64,000 nt of DNA from Bacillota bacterium (GTDB lineage Bacteria > Bacillota_I > Bacilli_A > Erysipelotrichales > Erysipelotrichaceae), in NCBI GenBank assembly GCA_023426935.1, contig JAEZBR010000071.1, forward strand, positions 19,637 through 83,636. The letters run 5' to 3'. Of this stretch, positions 63,595-64,000 are shown in pieces; position 1 is the stretch's first letter; every line of letters begins with the position of its first letter. Under the pieces are notes generated by a model, which did not search any database, was not told the DNA's origin, and worked only from the letters and a program-made list of their open reading frames with translations. A program made the position numbers and the translations under genes.

Positions 63595-63951
63595 TATATT
63601 CATTAGTAAGTATTATCATACGGCTCATAAGATAACTTAATATGTAAAAACGTATAGTCAATATAGTTTATAAAACCTGATTTGCACATTGGTGTGTTAC
63701 CGTTTTATGAAAATACCGACGGTAGTGAAAGATACAAAACACTAACTATTGATGATTTACTTATTGCTTTATAGGTCGAGAATAAAATATAAACATCATA
63801 TTGATTGATCATTATTTATTTTATACTTGCGTTTTTGATTGTTTAGTAAGGAGTTGCTATTTAGCTGAATATGGGTAAGCGTCAAGCGTTACCCATCTAC
63901 GAAAAAAGATAATTAAAGGCTAGGATAACTGTTAAGGAGAACTATACTCTA
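63595..63951. other. 357-base region without an intact gene
   Basis: Contains a short decayed reading frame (63667-63774) and a hairpin with 8-base arms ATGGGTAA (63871-63878) and TTACCCAT (63889-63896) with no T run. Nothing else is recognisable. Confidence 0.45.
63667..63774 (+). pseudogene. Possible C-terminal gene remnant
   Basis: A 35-codon frame between stops reads FIKPDLHIGVLPFYENTDGS, then ERYKTLTIDDLLIAL. The mix of charged and hydrophobic residues looks like real protein rather than random translation, but no start or upstream homology is visible. Family unknown. Confidence 0.3.
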
Positions 63952-64000
63952 TGACAGTAAATAAACATTCAGTGGATTGGGAAACAGAGATTAAAGAATA
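63952..64000 (+). CDS. Start of a gene cut by the window edge
   Basis: AAGGAGA (63935-63941) is followed by an ATG and 16 open codons, MTVNKHSVDWETEIKE. Too short for any functional assignment. Confidence 0.5.

Noticed and set aside
63871..63896. Hairpin near the right end as a terminator
   Set aside because: Stem of 8 bases without a T run on either strand; noted only as a structure in the intergenic region.
1..64000. CRISPR arrays, rRNA or tRNA genes, insertion sequences and a replication origin
   Set aside because: No repeat-spacer pattern, tRNA-like T-arm/anticodon arrangement, transposase motif or DnaA-box cluster was recognised on either strand; a tRNA or covariance-model search would be needed to exclude them firmly.

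Overview
The window looks like chromosomal DNA of a low-GC Bacillota. The evidence is a methionine T-box leader, a Bacillus-type rsmG-noc-soj-spo0J run, a tmk-holB-ricT-rsmI run, a type III glutamine synthetase and many extended -10 promoters (TGN before TATAAT). The set is compatible with the Erysipelotrichia, but that is a guess from gene content. The housekeeping genes are of the kind found near the replication origin, although no origin or parS site was seen.

Layout. 0-2.1 kb (minus): a truncated U32-family protein, a MerR regulator and a GNAT acetyltransferase. 2.2-9.1 kb: tmk, holB, ricT, rsmI, a DUF975 membrane protein, a membrane-anchored protein on the opposite strand, and metG behind a T-box. 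9.5-17.2 kb: a lipoprotein hydrolase lacking its nucleophile, glnA (type III), mnmG, a diguanylate cyclase and a GHL10-like lipoprotein. 17.3-23 kb: an unannotated 52-residue protein with its own promoter, then rsmG, noc, parA, parB, a short YitT protein, a lone pilin and nnrD. 23-30 kb: ppk1, ppk2, a phosphofructokinase with an unusual active site, and an alcohol/aldehyde dehydrogenase pair. 30-33.8 kb: an AbiE type IV toxin-antitoxin pair, a decayed XRE regulator and a second iron alcohol dehydrogenase.

33.8-51.5 kb is a catabolic island. A minus-strand unit (aldolase-VOC fusion, KDG kinase, fucose-isomerase-like protein) diverges from a plus-strand unit. The plus unit holds a branched-chain-amino-acid-type (LIV) ABC importer, an IlvD/Edd dehydratase, a LacI regulator, a TIM-barrel epimerase, an old-yellow-enzyme homologue with an Fe-S motif, a zinc alcohol dehydrogenase, an SDR, an FrdA-like flavoprotein and an alpha/beta hydrolase. 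Similar operator sequences sit in front of both units. The enzymes fit an Entner-Doudoroff-like route for an unusual sugar acid or conjugate, with flavoenzymes perhaps acting on an unsaturated part. The substrate cannot be read from the sequence.

51.6-63.6 kb is visibly more A+T-rich and looks acquired. It carries a minus-strand YitT protein and a second LIV importer, followed by two SDRs, two NodB/PuuE-type deacetylase homologues (the second lacks metal-binding residues), a short HExxxGH metalloenzyme and a PucR-type regulator. I know of no described pathway with this composition, so it is the best candidate for an undescribed system. Transcription probably runs from one promoter at about 52.64 kb, with an intercistronic hairpin after the binding-protein gene, as in the first importer. 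The last 400 bases hold a short decayed coding fragment and the start of a gene that runs off the window.
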